NCBI RefSeq assembly: GCF_921293095.1
Contig: NC_060251.1
Coordinates: forward strand, 60,963,585 to 61,027,584
Direction of reading: 5' to 3'
DNA from: Ischnura elegans
Lineage: Eukaryota > Arthropoda > Insecta > Odonata > Coenagrionidae
DNA length: 64,000 nucleotides
The position numbers were made by a program, and so were the translations under genes. Shown here piece after piece: positions 23,826 through 36,925 of this stretch. The stretch's first letter is position 1; each line of letters begins with the position of its first letter. The notes under the pieces are model-generated. The model was given only the letters and a program-made list of their open reading frames with translations. It had not been told where the DNA came from and made no database searches.

Positions 23826-24419
23826 CGATATGAGCGGGAAGTATTCCCCCGTTCAAAATACCCGCAGGCAGCAGTGCTGGAAGATAGTTCGGGTTAAGCG
23901 ATAACACAATGATTGATATGCCGAAATTTAATATGCATAGTACTCATGATGACGAACAACGTTTATTGATGCGTATATTAAAACTGAATTATATTCATTA
24001 CGGTCGTTCGAAAGTTCCAAGCCGTAACTTGCAACTCATATTTACGTAAAATAGTGATAGACTGAGCGAATTGACGGGAATTTGTGCAGCTAACTCGAAA
24101 AACGGTCAATAAGGAAGCGTAGTGTATAGTATATCTCAGCCATCATTGAGTTTTACGGGTCAAATTGTTTTGAAGATAAGATTTTTACGATCAATAGTAC
24201 GTAGATTTAGCTGCTAGACATCAATTTATGGCTTTCCGATAAGATATACGACTTGAAAACAATTTTTTTTCATAAAAATCGGGAAGAAATACTTAAAACC
24301 TCGATAAAATTTTCACAAATACTTTTTCATACTGCATATATAATGCTTAAAAATAAACTCCAAGACATTTTTATTTGAGTATTCTACCGCTTGGTATTAA
24401 GGTAGGTTTGCATGGAGCA
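23826..24419. other. Unassigned DNA inside the palindrome-bracketed block
   Basis: AT-rich; no gene or repeat recognised. Confidence 0.4.
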
Positions 24420-24429
24420 TTCCAAAAGT

Positions 24430-24735
24430 CCCTCTTGCCCCCATGGACTTCCCTCCTGAATTCACAACTTCACCCTTTTCATGATATCTAAAAATCCTAT
24501 TCTCTCCTTTGTTTACCCAACATTCTATGCCCTAATAGTGAATTCAACATCCACTCCCAGCTCAGTACTTGCCTAATCCATATCTCCTGTCTCCTTTGAA
24601 GGCTATCCAGAAGCTGTCTCTCCTCACTCAACATGTCTCGCACTTTGACCTTCTTTCTTCTCTCAGTCCACTTCACTTTCTCCTTACCCACATCTCGAAC
24701 ACCTCCAGCCTCTCCCATTCTCCTCCCTAAGTGCC
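24430..24735 (-). pseudogene. LINE 3' fragment
   Basis: The minus-strand frame includes RDMLSEERQLLDSLQRRQEI, then WIRQVLSWEWMLNSLLGHRM and LGKQRRERIGFLDIM. This corresponds to the L-I-K-T-I-x-x-R-x-x-x-W-I-G-H-x-L-R-x-x-x-L-x-x-x-V-I-E-G-R region of LINE reverse transcriptases. It runs antisense to, and abuts, the copia relic that starts at about 24738. Confidence 0.7.
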
Positions 24736-24737
24736 CA

Positions 24738-27044
24738 TGTTCCCAAACTGTGAAGTGCTATATTCCAGATCAATATGTTACAAATTTATCAACCAATGTA
24801 CTGTCTGTAAGCAAGCTAGTTAAAAAGACACAGCTGTCTTGTGTAATGAATCTAGGTACAGCTTATTTGATGCCAGATCTTTGGAAGTAATAGGAGTGAT
24901 TTAGCCACTAGTTTTGAAGAAAATGGCATATGTTGTCAAGATTTGAAAAAATATAATTCAGAAAGTAAATGTAATGCAACTTGTTATGTAGGATTGACTG
25001 TCAAAGCAGTAGAGGACTGTTTACTAAGTCTGTGGCACAAGAGTAGCAGACTTGTGACAGAGTAACATGCAGGTTATAATGTGGTTGACAGTGGTGTGGA
25101 TTGTCCCCCTAATAATAAATTTCAGCCTTGTATAGCATATGTTGATGGCAAGTTAGCAAAGAAATGATTCGAGATAAGCGCTAGAATGGAAGCTGTATGT
25201 AATAAATTAAGTCTGATCCTCTCAGAATTGTGTGGTCTGATGGTATTATAGGTGAAAATATATTTATATTATTTATGTAAAATATACATATAAATTCAGG
25301 GGTAAGGAAAGAAAGGGATAGGAACATGGAATAGAAAAAGGACGAGGACAATGTATGCTCACCTTCACTGATGACTGCACAAGAAAGGTTTTTGTTTTCT
25401 TTATTAAAATTAAGAAGTCTCATTTAGTCCTACAATGCTATACAATTTTTAAGGCAAGCATGGAGAATGAGACAGGGGACAATATGAAATGCCTGCATAC
25501 AGATTATGGGGGTGAATATATGGGACAGGCATAACAGGGGAGGTTAAGGGCATGTGCACTAAAATATTTAACTACAAAATCTTATAATCTTCAAGCAGAA
25601 ATGATTAGCTGAGCCAATAGAAAGCTAGGTACAAACTCTCTGGCATCAATTTACTAAAATATTATTGGGTTGAAGCTTGTTGAGAAGCTGTATATCTCGA
25701 AACAGTACCATCCAAAGCAGGAGGGAATGCATTACCTGAGGAGAGATGGTTTGAACGAAAATTGAATCGAAGATATCTAAAAGTATTTGGATGTATTTTC
25801 TATGCTTATGTGGCTAAAGAGCAATGAAAGATGCTGGATGCCAAATGCAAAAAGTATTAGCAATTGTGAGGAGTCAAAAATGGTATTTTTTGACTGACCC
25901 TGATATTTCGGGAAGATTCATCGAAGCATGTGATGTAGTATCCTTTGTAAATATGTTTGGGGAGCTCAAACCAGTCCAAATATCTCTTGGTAACTCTTTA
26001 ATTCTACCTAGGCTCTTAGGGGGATAAGGGATAATTAGTTACTAGCCTCAACCTGACAGTGGAGAGAATGGCAGTGCTGAACTCACAAAGGTAGTGAGGG
26101 GAATATCAGAATATCAAGTAATGAAGACTCCATCCCTGAATCAAGTTGTGAGGGTAATGAAAAAGTTCCAACTAATGCAGACAGTAGTTTTGAGAGTAAT
26201 CAAGAAAATGAGTCAGTGTTTGGAAGCGAGGGAGGAGAAGCAGAAGAGACGTTTTCTTTAAAAAATGGAGTGGCTCGAAAACTACCAGATCACATAATCT
26301 CCTTGTCATCTACTAACTTGACCTGCAATCAACCTTTGTCTCATAAAAGCAGGTTTGAATGTAGCTCCTGCAGTGACCCAAAAACTTATCCTGATGTTCC
26401 ATTTCTAGTTTTGATTGGTTGTCTTATGTATGCAATGATTTTTACAAGGCCAGATCGTGTCTTTGCAGTGTCAAAGTTAAGAAGGTTTATTGATGATTTT
26501 ACAATGCAATACTGGGCATATGCAAAGAGTATATTAAGATATTTGATGGGAACTATAAATTATCTTATGTCTTATTCTTAGTCACGAACATTTCTGAAAG
26601 GATACAAAAATGCTGACTTTGCCATTGACAAAATAGATTGAGTGTCCTGTACTGGATACATGACAAGTTAGTTAATGGAGCAGTGGCTTGGGAAAACAAA
26701 AAGCAGTGCTGTGCAGTGGCATTGTATACAATAGAAGGCGAGTATGTAAGTTAGGCAACTGGAGCAAAAAATGGTATTGTACTCTCCAGCATTGTAAAAG
26801 AAATCATTGGAAAGAACTGCATTAAAAACTTGGTACTGGTGTGGTGCATGGAAGGTCAAAGAACAGAGGTTGGACATCATTTTGTTAAAAACTCTGTTGC
26901 CAAAGGAAAAAATAATTGCTGATTACATGTCAACAAAATATGGTAGCAAATGTGCTTCCAAATGGGCTTAACAATGGCAAGCATTTGAACTGCATTAATG
27001 AATAGAATTTTGTAGCTGATGGAAGCAACTAGTTGAAGGGAGGT
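24738..27044 (+). pseudogene. Ty1/copia polyprotein relic
   Basis: Domain pieces appear in the correct order on the plus strand. QYVTNLSTNVLSVSKLVKK (near 24770) is the segment after the protease. CIAYVDGKLAKK is near 25130. An uninterrupted 59-codon integrase block at 25355-25534 contains LTFTDDCTRKVFVFF and CLHTDYGGEYMGQ, carrying two of the catalytic aspartates. A reverse-transcriptase tail at 26392-26580 reads VPFLVLIGCLMYAMIFTRPD, then ILRYLMGTINYL. An RNase H end follows near 26905 (EKIIADYMSTKYGSK). Many stops and frameshifts lie between the blocks and the gag/protease start is missing, so the element is dead and 5'-truncated. It sits inside the GATGCG-bracketed block. Confidence 0.93.
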
Positions 27045-27094
27045 TGTTGTGCTTGTAACCTAGTTGCAAAGTTAAGAAATAAATAGCTACAACA
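27035..27094 (+). repeat. Polypurine tract and short LTR-like end of the copia relic
   Basis: GAAGGGAGG at 27035-27043 is a fitting polypurine tract directly after the RNase H remnant. The next 50 bases begin TGTTGT and end ACAACA, the inverted dinucleotide-type ends of an LTR, and contain AATAAA. Fifty bases is too short for a copia LTR, so this is probably an internally deleted LTR or a chance end. No matching 5' LTR is found. Confidence 0.5.
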
Positions 27095-28486
27095 TGTTAA
27101 AATAGTTCTTGGAGTGTAGGTCAATGTCTCATTTTTCAACATAGGTACATATTCTACTGTTCCGAGCCCATAAAAAAAGCCTTAATCACAAGAAAATTAA
27201 GTACATTTTGTGGATTGAATAGTTGGGAATTGTCCATTTACTTAGAGTGGCATTCATCAAATAGAATTTAGCATTTCCTTCTGATCTTACAAAATTTTAT
27301 ATGGTGTAATTATGACTTAAAGTTGAACGTAAACATTGAAAACCGGTAATAACTATAGTTATGGCGATTTCCGATTTTCAATGTTTTTGTTTACTTTTCA
27401 ATGTTTGATATCATATGATGCAGCTTCTTAAGACGAATACCCAAGTTCAACTGAGAACCATTTTGGAAACCCATTACTTTTGATAACATTGATAGAAGTG
27501 TGCCTTTACTTGGATAGCATTTAGGAGGACACTGAAAGTAAGTTGGCCGCGTCATCAATGCGTCGATTAAAGAGTATTTGGAGCCAATTTATAAACTAAC
27601 TGCAGTGCTGCAATACGTATTTATCCGGGCTTACCAAATCACACGCTATGAACAAAATAATTGCACTGAATATATAAACACACTGAATACTCAATCAACT
27701 CGATGGGGTTCTTCAAGCACACATCACTGCAGTGTACATGTAAATCAAGCACACATCCATGATCCTTGCATAAATAAATTAATTGATGATGTTATTTATC
27801 ACGGCATCACTACCCTGAATGTCCCTTTACTTGTGGTACCATAACGTGAACTAATCTCTGTAGCAGGGGAAAATAATTTTAGTACCTACCGAAGAAATTC
27901 ACTTGCAATGAATGTATAGTTTCGCACATTAAATAGCTAATAAACGTTTGGCAAAATGGCAATAATTTGCAACATATATGCCTTCAAATGATAGACCAGT
28001 GAGATTATGCAAAGCGTAAGCAATTGTAATATTTCGACGAACAAAGTCTTATATTGTTATTTTGAAGATACTATTATACTATAAACCACAGTCTCTGTGC
28101 TATGAACACTCCCTGATGTAGCTTTTCAACTTATCTTTTCACAATATAACGTTAAAGTGTCGAAAATTTCCACAAGTTAGTGTACAGAAGCAACATTACG
28201 GTTAAAACTACCACACCAGCATATCAATGTGTGAAATTATAGATCGTATTTTGCATTTTTACCACCAATGAAATTAATAACGGCTGTAAACAAGTTACAT
28301 ACACGCACACTTCAACGCAACGAATATACATTTTCCCATTTTCAATTTTATATGGACTAATTATTTCAAAAACTAATATCTATAACTCCTTAAACTCTTT
28401 CCTACGATAGTAGAAGCAAAATACAGTCGTGTAAACACCCTATGCAAACACAAAACACCAGTCACATTTTTAAAGGTTGCGCCCAT
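27095..28486. other. Unassigned AT-rich DNA
   Basis: It holds an inverted repeat at 27329-27394 (GTAAACATTGAAAA... pairing with TTTTCAATGTTTTTGTTTAC) and nothing else recognisable. An 88-codon open frame at 27578 has no domain. Confidence 0.45.
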
Positions 28487-28668
28487 TTTCGCCTTCGCAT
28501 CAACTGCATCAAGAATTTCTGATGCGAGCCGATGCGAGTTGATGCTTCCGGAACCTCGAAAAATGCTCGCTCCGGGGCCGCATCGATGCGCATCAATGCG
28601 TGATTCGGAACGGCCTCATGCGCATCGATGCACATGATGCGTGATTCGGAACGCACCCCAGGTGAGGA
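28487..28668. repeat. GATGCG-rich palindrome, right copy (inverted relative to 23.7 kb)
   Basis: GATGCG/GCATCA hexamers recur about a dozen times. GCGTGATTCGGAACG occurs twice (about 28600 and 28648). The right end, GATTCGGAACGCACCCCAG, is the reverse complement of the start of the left copy with one mismatch. Together the copies bracket about 4.7 kb containing the copia relic. Confidence 0.8.
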
Positions 28669-29040
28669 GTGGAGGGGGCAGGGCCTTTTCCGGCAGTGCA
28701 CGGGCCGAGACGGCGGTCACATGAATCGATCCTCCCCAAACCACGTTTCTCCCTGTAAAGCCTAGCGGCCCCCACCCAACCCTCCCGCGCCGCAGCAAAC
28801 CGTGGCGTTACAGGAGTCTGGAATCATGGGTGAGTGGGGGAGAGCGGGTGGGTGCAAGGGGGGAAGAGAGAGCTGGGATGGGGTATCGGAGGGGAGGCAG
28901 TGTTGCCAAACCCATCGATATAAAGCAAGACGACCGCCCCCGCCTCCTCCGCTGCCAACTTTAAAAAGACCCCTCCCTCGATCACGCCATCACCCACACT
29001 CCACCGGTGGCACTAAACGCGGGCCACGGCCGTAAAATTG
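28669..29040. other. GC-rich patch
   Basis: This patch of about 370 bp is much more GC-rich than its surroundings, contains CpG, G-runs and C-runs, and includes ATGGGTGAGTGG, a donor-like string. It might be a promoter or CpG island, but no exon is recognised. The open frames in it are low-complexity. Confidence 0.4.
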
Positions 29041-32000
29041 GCACGCATAGCAGAATAGTAATTAATAGTAATCAGAAACGAAATCATTAATGGAGTTATC
29101 AATCCATTGGCTACCAACGAGACTTGTATGCACGCGCGTTTTAATAAAATTATCGAAGGGCACTACTACCCCATTGTTTCCGTACCAATGAGTAGTTATA
29201 AGATTCCTAAATTCAAAGTCCCCGACTTATCCCACAAAACAATCTTCTTTCATGGCCCCTAACTTTTTCACAATAACCCTTTGACCATTACATAACATTT
29301 TCGAAGAGTATGAGTGAGACAAATTAAAAAAAAACCACCAACAATACACCAGTAATACACCAATTATTTTTAAACGCTAATCTCCACAATGAACACACAA
29401 AAAACAATAACTTCCAAACTTAATTTCAGACAAATAAAAGCAACAAAAATGAAGGTCCTCATCCAACTAACGGCGCGCCGCGGCGCAACGGTTCTGTTGG
29501 ATTTCGCGCCTAGGAAAAAATTTTCCCTGACACCTTTGAGGAGATTCCCTGACTTTCCCCTCGCCCATTTCCATTCCCCTAACTATTCCCTTATTTCCAG
29601 ACCTACAAAATCCCTTTTATACTGGCAGTTCTCCCAATGTCGTCATGCTACATCCTCGAAATCTGGGAGGGAAGCAGATTTGTTGCCCGCTAAATTAAAC
29701 AAGTTAAAGTCTCATATGAAATTTTAAGATTTGCCAAAGACTGGCTTTTCTCTCAATGAACGATTGGACACTTTTTATGATACTTTAAAACGCCAATGTA
29801 ATATTCACGGCATTATTTTTTTGGCATAGATTTTTACTATTTGATGGTAGCTCAATTCTGACACCTTTGAGGCGATTCCCTGACTTCCTTATGACCTTGG
29901 AAACCAATTAAATCTCCCTCTCTTTTGCTATTATCAGTTGTAAAATCAAAATTTTGGGAGTAAATAAATCATTATCATTATTATTTCTCACCCCACAATC
30001 TAAATGCGCCAAATTAATATTTACCTGCGCTTGCTATGATAATTAATATTTCAATGACGCCGCCATATTTATTGCTTAAAAAATGGTAGTCCATTAAATT
30101 CACCACACGAACCAGAATTCGTCGCAATTTTGAGCAATAACGTAATCAAGGGGACCAACCCCCAAATTCATAGATGATAATATTATACCAGCCCTTAAGC
30201 TAACTCTCCCACAAAATCTCTATACATAAGACAAGTACTTCTGTAGTTGTACTTCTCTAACTTTGCTCATGCATAAATTTTCAGTACCAAGATTAAGTGT
30301 GAATAATAAGATAACTAGCAACAATGCGTCTCTTTAAGCAAATTATAAAGAAAATTTCCCTTTTGCACTGTAAACACTGTCGACATGAGGAATATCCTGA
30401 AAATTGAGATAAAAGATACTAAGACCAAGCTTATTTTTAGAAGAACGTAAGCTCCAAGTACACGACTGACTATTTGGGAGAACAAGAGGACCTGGAGGAA
30501 AAATATTCAGCAAGGCTTGAATAAACTTCCATCATGTGAGTGTGAGGTGGGCTGGCCCTGAACTGAGCCCGTATACTCATTCCTCACATTGTAGAAAATC
30601 AGAAAACGGCTTATACAGCTGCCTCATATATTTCAACCACTACTCTCACAGCGGGAATGGGGTAAACGTGATGAATTCCATCTTTCCCGTTCCCCCATTT
30701 ATCTCAAAACCCCAAACGTTACGGCGAAAATCCTAAGGGAAAAAGAAACAACCATACATTTTGTAACGTCACAATCTCTATTCCGATATATTATAACTTT
30801 TAAGACATTCATATTATAACTTTTAAGACATTCCCTTTGCGAGGCTATTGAGGAAAGGAATCAGTTACAACGCCTATTACCATTCCGGTCAAGAACTTCA
30901 TTTCTCAGCTTTTATTAATCAGCATTTAAAAAATTACACTTTCAAAAGTTACGACTTTTCTTTCATCCATTAACTCACCCACTGTGCTGAAAAAAAATCA
31001 AACGAAAATAAATTGTGACTACTTTATTAGGTATTACCGGGCTAGTTTAACGCAATCTGAGTTTTCCTGGAAAGACTGCCAATTAGTCTCTATGATTTCA
31101 TTGACGGTAACAATAAATAACTCTGTCCCAAAGTTGAGCCAGCTGCATTAAACCCTGCAGGCAATGTGGACAAAGAATAGAGCATGGCCGAACCCTTCTG
31201 CATCAAGCAGCCTCATTAATAATCCCTACTAAAAAGTTTACTTTTTTGGTAGGACTACATTCAATAAGCCTAAACCTTCCCATTCAAGTAATTGATCACA
31301 AAAAAATTTAGAATTATGAAAGGAATTTTAAGTTTTCTATTCGCCATAACCTGTTTTAGGAAGTAAACCAAAAGCTGTAAAACTAGTCCACCTAAGGAAC
31401 TATCTATCTTCAGAAGCACGACATAAAATGCGCATATTTGATCACGAATGAAAAAAGAGATGGAGGTGATAACCATTTTAGAACCGTTATTCGAAAGAAT
31501 CCAGCCTCAAAAACAATTAAAATTCATCTGGTTGTGAGACCTTTTGTTCTGCGAAAACCATGTCAGCGTGTCAAAATCGTAAATGGGGATCCAATTAGTG
31601 ACATAGCAATGATATCCTTAAACTAAAAAGGTGAATGCAACATTGACTATATGTTCGAGAAACAAAGAACAACATTTTGTTTCTACCGAGCATTGACATT
31701 ACTTCTTAACAAATTCCGACTTATTATTGAATAAACTCCAAAGTTCAAGAACCAACCATTCTTTTCAAGGCTTGGAAACAAAATATAAATCGAAATTAAG
31801 AATACCTGGCTAAAGAATGTCAACTTTACAGTTAAACTTAACTACGTATACATTTCTAGTTCACAGCTTGCAATCAGCTGCTATCGCAGTAGAAATAGCA
31901 AAATCATGTGGTTCTTGACTGGTAGTAGAGCGTACAAGTAAGTTCATCAAATGGGAATCAGGCAACGACCCGGATATAAAATATAAACTATTGAGAGCAA

Positions 32001-33062
32001 GCGAATCTCAATTTTTAATATAGATTAAAACTCCAACAACCTTGAGCAACGATTTACTATCAACGTAAAAACAAAGAGAAATATTACGATACGAGGCGTG
32101 AACACTGAACTCGACCGAGAGAACGCGACATAGATCTTTGTCGACACTTCCATTACCGTAGCAACAAGATACACGAAGAAGATTCATAGCTTCTTCGGTT
32201 TAGAAAAGCTAAAAAGGGCTTCTCCGAACTACGCAGAGGAAGCTTAACTGATTACAAAGACTGTCGGCTGAAAATAAAAGCATGATTGATTTAAATCAAG
32301 AAGAAAAATTTAATGTGAAATTTATTCCTCGAAAATCTGACGTGGAGTTTAATCAATACCTGTCAAGTGGAAGGCAAAAATTATAATGAGTTACGGACAC
32401 GCGCAGATGCTCGACCTCCGCGAGTGGAGAGAGCCTCACACAGTTCTCCGAGGACCAAAAAAGTGACGGTGACACCCGATGTCCTCTATGGACCATACCT
32501 TCATCAATAAGTGATATCGGTAATGTATAGTCGGAGCTACAAATGATTTTCAGGTTAATCAGAATCTTACTTCATCCTTAACTGACTGAAATTTGGAGAA
32601 ATAAATCCTCAACAACAGCATTAGCACAGAAGATACAGGCTACGCAACGGCCACACAAACAACAATTAATTCCAGAAAACGAAAGAAAAACATTTTCCTA
32701 TAAGCAGTAGGCAGATTACTTCCCATTTTGATGAGGGGAAAAAGAGTAAGTATGGGAGATAATGACGAATCAAGGAAAACATTTGAAAAGATTCCTTCAA
32801 TTGTTTTTGCAAATACACGGAGAGAAAAACAAGCTAAAAAATCAAAGACTGACATCACGAGAAATGATATCCATTCATATATTGGGTCTGTTGCTCCGCA
32901 TTCAATTTCGCAAACGCCAAATGAATATAGACGCCAAATGAATAAAGCACACCATTAAATACGAAAGAAGGAAAAACCGTTAAAAAGAACTTTAGATAGC
33001 TAAAACAAGAACATTAAACTCAATTTCATTAAATACACCAACGGACGAAATTCGCAAAGAAA
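29041..33062. other. Unassigned region, about 4 kb
   Basis: No supported gene. TGACACCTTTGAGGMGATTC followed by CCTGACTT occurs at 29529 and again at 29859. A perfect 23-bp unit is repeated back to back at 30788-30833. Otherwise nothing recognised. Confidence 0.45.
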
Positions 33063-33135
33063 AAATAGTTGACTTAGCCGGGATCCGAACCCCGATCTCC
33101 CGATTGCCCCGTGCACGTGACTGCGTACAAAGTCT
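33063..33135 (-). mobile_element. tRNA-derived SINE fragment
   Basis: On the minus strand GGGGTTCGGATCCCGGCTAA contains a good box B (GGTTCGGATCC) at the T-arm position, preceded by CACGGGGCAATCGGGAGAT. No clear box A is present. A degenerate relative is at 33862-33912. Confidence 0.5.
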
Positions 33136-35762
33136 CTGCAGTGCTTTCAATTTCATTAATTTATAAAGACTCAAAATTGTGTAGAGCTGATTAGTTAAAC
33201 AGATACTCAATGCAAATTAGGAGAAGCACATATTGTGTTTCCGAGTTTAATCTGGTGGTAGTCCTAGCATTTTAATAAAACAAAATGGCGACTTTCCACC
33301 CAAAAAAATATAAAACTACAAACTGCGACAAAACCGGTGGTAATTATACCCCTTGTTTGAGGAAAATTTGCCTACCACTGATAATAGTATATGTTGAAAT
33401 ATCCATGGTAACCAATAGGAAACACCTCGCACCAAAGAAAATGGTAATCAATATTAGGGGTAGAGGACCAGAATTTCATAAAGTATAACTTAATTCTTAA
33501 GAATAATCAACGGTTTCAACTTTAAGTGGATCATCTTTTAATCATCCTTCACCTCTCCAACAGTTTGATTACTCAAACCAATGTTAACATTGCGAATTGC
33601 AGTCAACACCTAACCCAAATTTTTAGCTATGTATCGCACTATCTCGCCACCCGAGTGATTTAAACAAACACCAAGACCTATTAATTCCAGCCATTTGAAA
33701 AGACAAATAATAAGGGCGAGGCAGGACAGTCAACAACTACCATATAAACAAACAAACCATGACTTTGGTATTTCAAGCAAGAAGGTAATAATTCCACAAG
33801 TCGGAGATTTACGAACGGATTACTAATTTACGCCTATTTTGCCATTAATAATACTGTAATAGCACTGGGGGATTTCGAAACCCTAATCCCCGACTATCTG
33901 CGCAATTTTCCCAATATAGCGATCTATATGAATAGCAACATTTTCCCTAACGATATGATAAGCCCTTTTCCGCGGAGTGGGTGAGAATTTCAGCGAGGAT
34001 TAACGGACGATTATACGGACGTAACAGACGGGAGTAGGATTGCATTAATAACCCTCGGACACTCGCAACTTGAGAGAAAATTTATTAGAGGAAGCAGGAA
34101 AAGTCGATAATAAAGGTTAATCGTAGGTTGCAGAGAGACTCGTCGCCAGCTGACCATCCCGCATCGGCCCTATTGTCGGCCTCGGTCAGACTCATTCAAT
34201 CACGCCGAATTAACTCGACGTTGCGAATCGCCTCGGTGTTGCCGAACCTTCTCGCGACTCATCATCGCTTGCGACGCCAAAGTGCTCACACAAGGTCACA
34301 TTAATGCATAACATACACCACTGGACATAAATGCATCCCCACTCAGCGATTCAAGCCGATGGTTGGTTTGGATCACGAATAATACAATGGAAGATTATCC
34401 AGTCAGCCTCTACATGAGTAATCGCCCAACGCGCATTGAAATGAGTTAACTTAAGTCGCCACTCGCGTCGCAGACGGGCATAGCGATCCTAATTACACGG
34501 ATAAATATAAGCTGTAATTAGGGCCATTAACTGAAATTTATATTCGTAATTATGTGATATATCAAATTCAAAACTTTCTGATGCCATTCCTCAGCATTGT
34601 AAATGTTATAGAGTATATATTTACAATAAATGGATCGCTCATTCGGATAAACTCATCAACCCACTACGGACTTTTTTGAAAACAAATTAAAATGCACCCA
34701 AAGTTGCAACAGAAACCAAGTTTCAACGGAACGGACTGCTGCCTTCTTAATGAAGTTACCATGGTTTGTATTATAATTTCGCATGATTTTCTGCCTTAAA
34801 CACGGGCTTAATTCTATTAATCTATTTTCCTCTTTCAGATGACCTTCATTAGCCGCTGAGCCCAATCATCTTGCCTCGGAAGAAGGAGAAGAATTCCTAA
34901 ATGATAAAAGGAGACACCTAATGGACCTTCCATGATTCTCGGACGGTTACACACAGTTATAATTATGCCCACTGAGCCTCCCCTTTTTGAACACACAACA
35001 TCTATCATCCCACACTCGGGGCGGAGACATTCTTACGCAAAAGGAAACTGCTGAACTTACGGATAGAATTAGCGCGATCACTAATGGTAGCAGGCTCGCC
35101 AAAAGGAAATACGAAAGAGATGAAAAAACGTTATTCGAATTCGATTGAAAGTTGCTGGCCCTTGAGTGCTAACAAATTTCTGCCATGGGGAGTTTTTTTG
35201 GGAAACTTCATTGATAGAAATGGGTATGTCTGAAAATTACTTTCATTTCAAATGACTGACAATAAGCGTAAACAGAACACTACCTCTTATCGTTCCTACT
35301 ATCGGCGCGAAAAAGGTAAAACGCTGAACTTAAAGCATTAGTATGAAATTCTGCCTAAGCTCCATAGGGTCGAGACACATATCGTTTTACTCATTGTTTA
35401 TTGACTGCAACAATGAATCATTCAAAATTGTTTAAACGTAAACTTTTAACTTATACGGTCGAGAGAGTGAAGAAGAACACGCGAAATCTATGAGAACGGC
35501 GAAACGGTCGTCTTCTTCATCTCGTCACGAAACAAATATTTAATTTGTACATTTCATTTTTTTTTATAAAAAGAACGACATCTTGGCATTACAAATAGCT
35601 TTTTAAAATTAAATTCTACCCATTCTTTGATTTTTTAAATGGCCGAAAGGTATATCTCAATTTCCGAGGGGTAGAAGAGTAATTAAATATCGAAATTACG
35701 TATGCAATACGAAAAAAGATTTCCAAACTTTTCGTGTGAGGAAATGTTTACATAGCTCCTCT
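33136..35762. other. Mostly unassigned; contains a degenerate SINE scrap
   Basis: Bases 33862-33912 (GGGATTTCGAAACCCTAATC, then CCCGACTATCTGCGC) align with the reverse-strand SINE fragment at 33066-33115. A GC-rich patch lies at 34130-34290. No gene is recognised. Confidence 0.4.
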
Positions 35763-36031
35763 TAATGGCGTAACTATGAGGGGGGATGAGGGGAATAGAT
35801 CCCCCCCAAAGCCTCAGAGATATTTAAAAAAATATTTTAAACTATTGTTTAGTTTTGACATATAATTACTACATTTACTCAAAGTGAAATTTTAAGTGTC
35901 AAAATGATGTAAAATGTATTTTCAGGCATGTAATTTTTCCTAAATTTTCCAGGACCCCTTGTTGCTCGGAGGGGAGGCTCACCCCCAGACCCTCCCATCC
36001 CACCCACAGCATATTCCTAGTCACACCACTG
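35763..36031. mobile_element. hAT-type MITE
   Basis: The left end is TAATGGCGTAACTA and the right end, reverse-complemented, CAGTGGTGTGACTA. The flanking octamers are GCTCCTCT (35755-35762) and GATCCTCT (36032-36039), an 8-bp target duplication with one mismatch, as expected for hAT. It is 269 bp, non-coding, with G-runs and C-runs just inside the ends. Confidence 0.8.
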
Positions 36032-36888
36032 GATCCTCTTGCTTAAAATATACCACAAAAATGAAAATTGCCATTTTGGTGGCCTGCATTACCGCGGGGC
36101 GATTTTCGTTATAATTAACGACATTAAAAAAAGCTTACGGATATTTCAAGGTTATTCACTAATGCCAGCACGGCGCGCCGTAACAACAGAACTCAAATTA
36201 AGCGTAGGTATATTATTCTCCTTATTTTCATGTCATAACTTCAGCATATTTTTTTCATACAAAAACAGAATACCAATCAATTATATTACACGAGTGCTAT
36301 GATTTCCGCCGAGAGTGTCCTCCTTTTGATTATTTCGCGGGAACACGGAGCAACCCCTGGCAATGCGCGAGCGATTACGACCGCATGTAAAGCAGCCAGC
36401 ATGCAGCAGACGGAAAGGTGAGTTAAGTGGGACACAAACTCTTGCTGAGGTCGGCGGGATAAGAAGAAAATATGAAGGCAGAAAAATGTGAGACGAAGGC
36501 CTTCCTTAACTCAAGGGTGGTCGGACGACTAGCCTTTTCATCAGGCGATAAACTGCAGGCGCTGAGAGAGACTGGGGCAGACGAAGCGAATGAGATCAGA
36601 CGAGGCGCCCGCGGGCGAAGACCGACCCTTCGCGCAGGAACACCCAACACCTCGCTGAACCGGCAGCTTCCAAAATTATGAAAGACAACGTCACTGACTT
36701 ACAGAAACATTTAGCAATAAACTATTCGTAGGAAGCACTTAACATGTGGTTTCAGGAACCATACACGTCAATGGCGGCGTTCATAGAAAAATTTAACGCA
36801 GAACATGTAGCAATTAGGGCGAAAGTTAGCGTGAGGTTCAGTCAAATTGAAATAAAAGGTTTTTCTGCGCATTTCCACATTTATTTTA
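36032..36888. other. Unassigned region
   Basis: Opposing open frames of 69 and 75 codons near 36.45-36.68 kb are unrecognised. A donor-like AAAGGTGAGT at 36415 has no supporting exon. Confidence 0.4.
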
Positions 36889-36925
36889 AGGACGCGTTTC
36901 GGCTCTAAGAGCCGTCATCTAGTAC
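36889..36925 (-). ncRNA. Hammerhead-ribozyme-like motif
   Basis: The minus strand reads CTAGATGACGGCTC, TTA, GAGCCGAAACGCGTCC. The GAUGA block, a GGCUC/GAGCC stem with a tiny loop, GAAAC and a GUC site follow the hammerhead order seen in Penelope-like elements. The 5' core has an extra A (CUAGAUGA rather than CUGAUGA) and an unpaired C after it, so it may be inactive. Confidence 0.45.

Noticed and set aside
33063-33135. tRNA gene on the minus strand
   Set aside because: Only a box B is clear; no box A or cloverleaf could be drawn.
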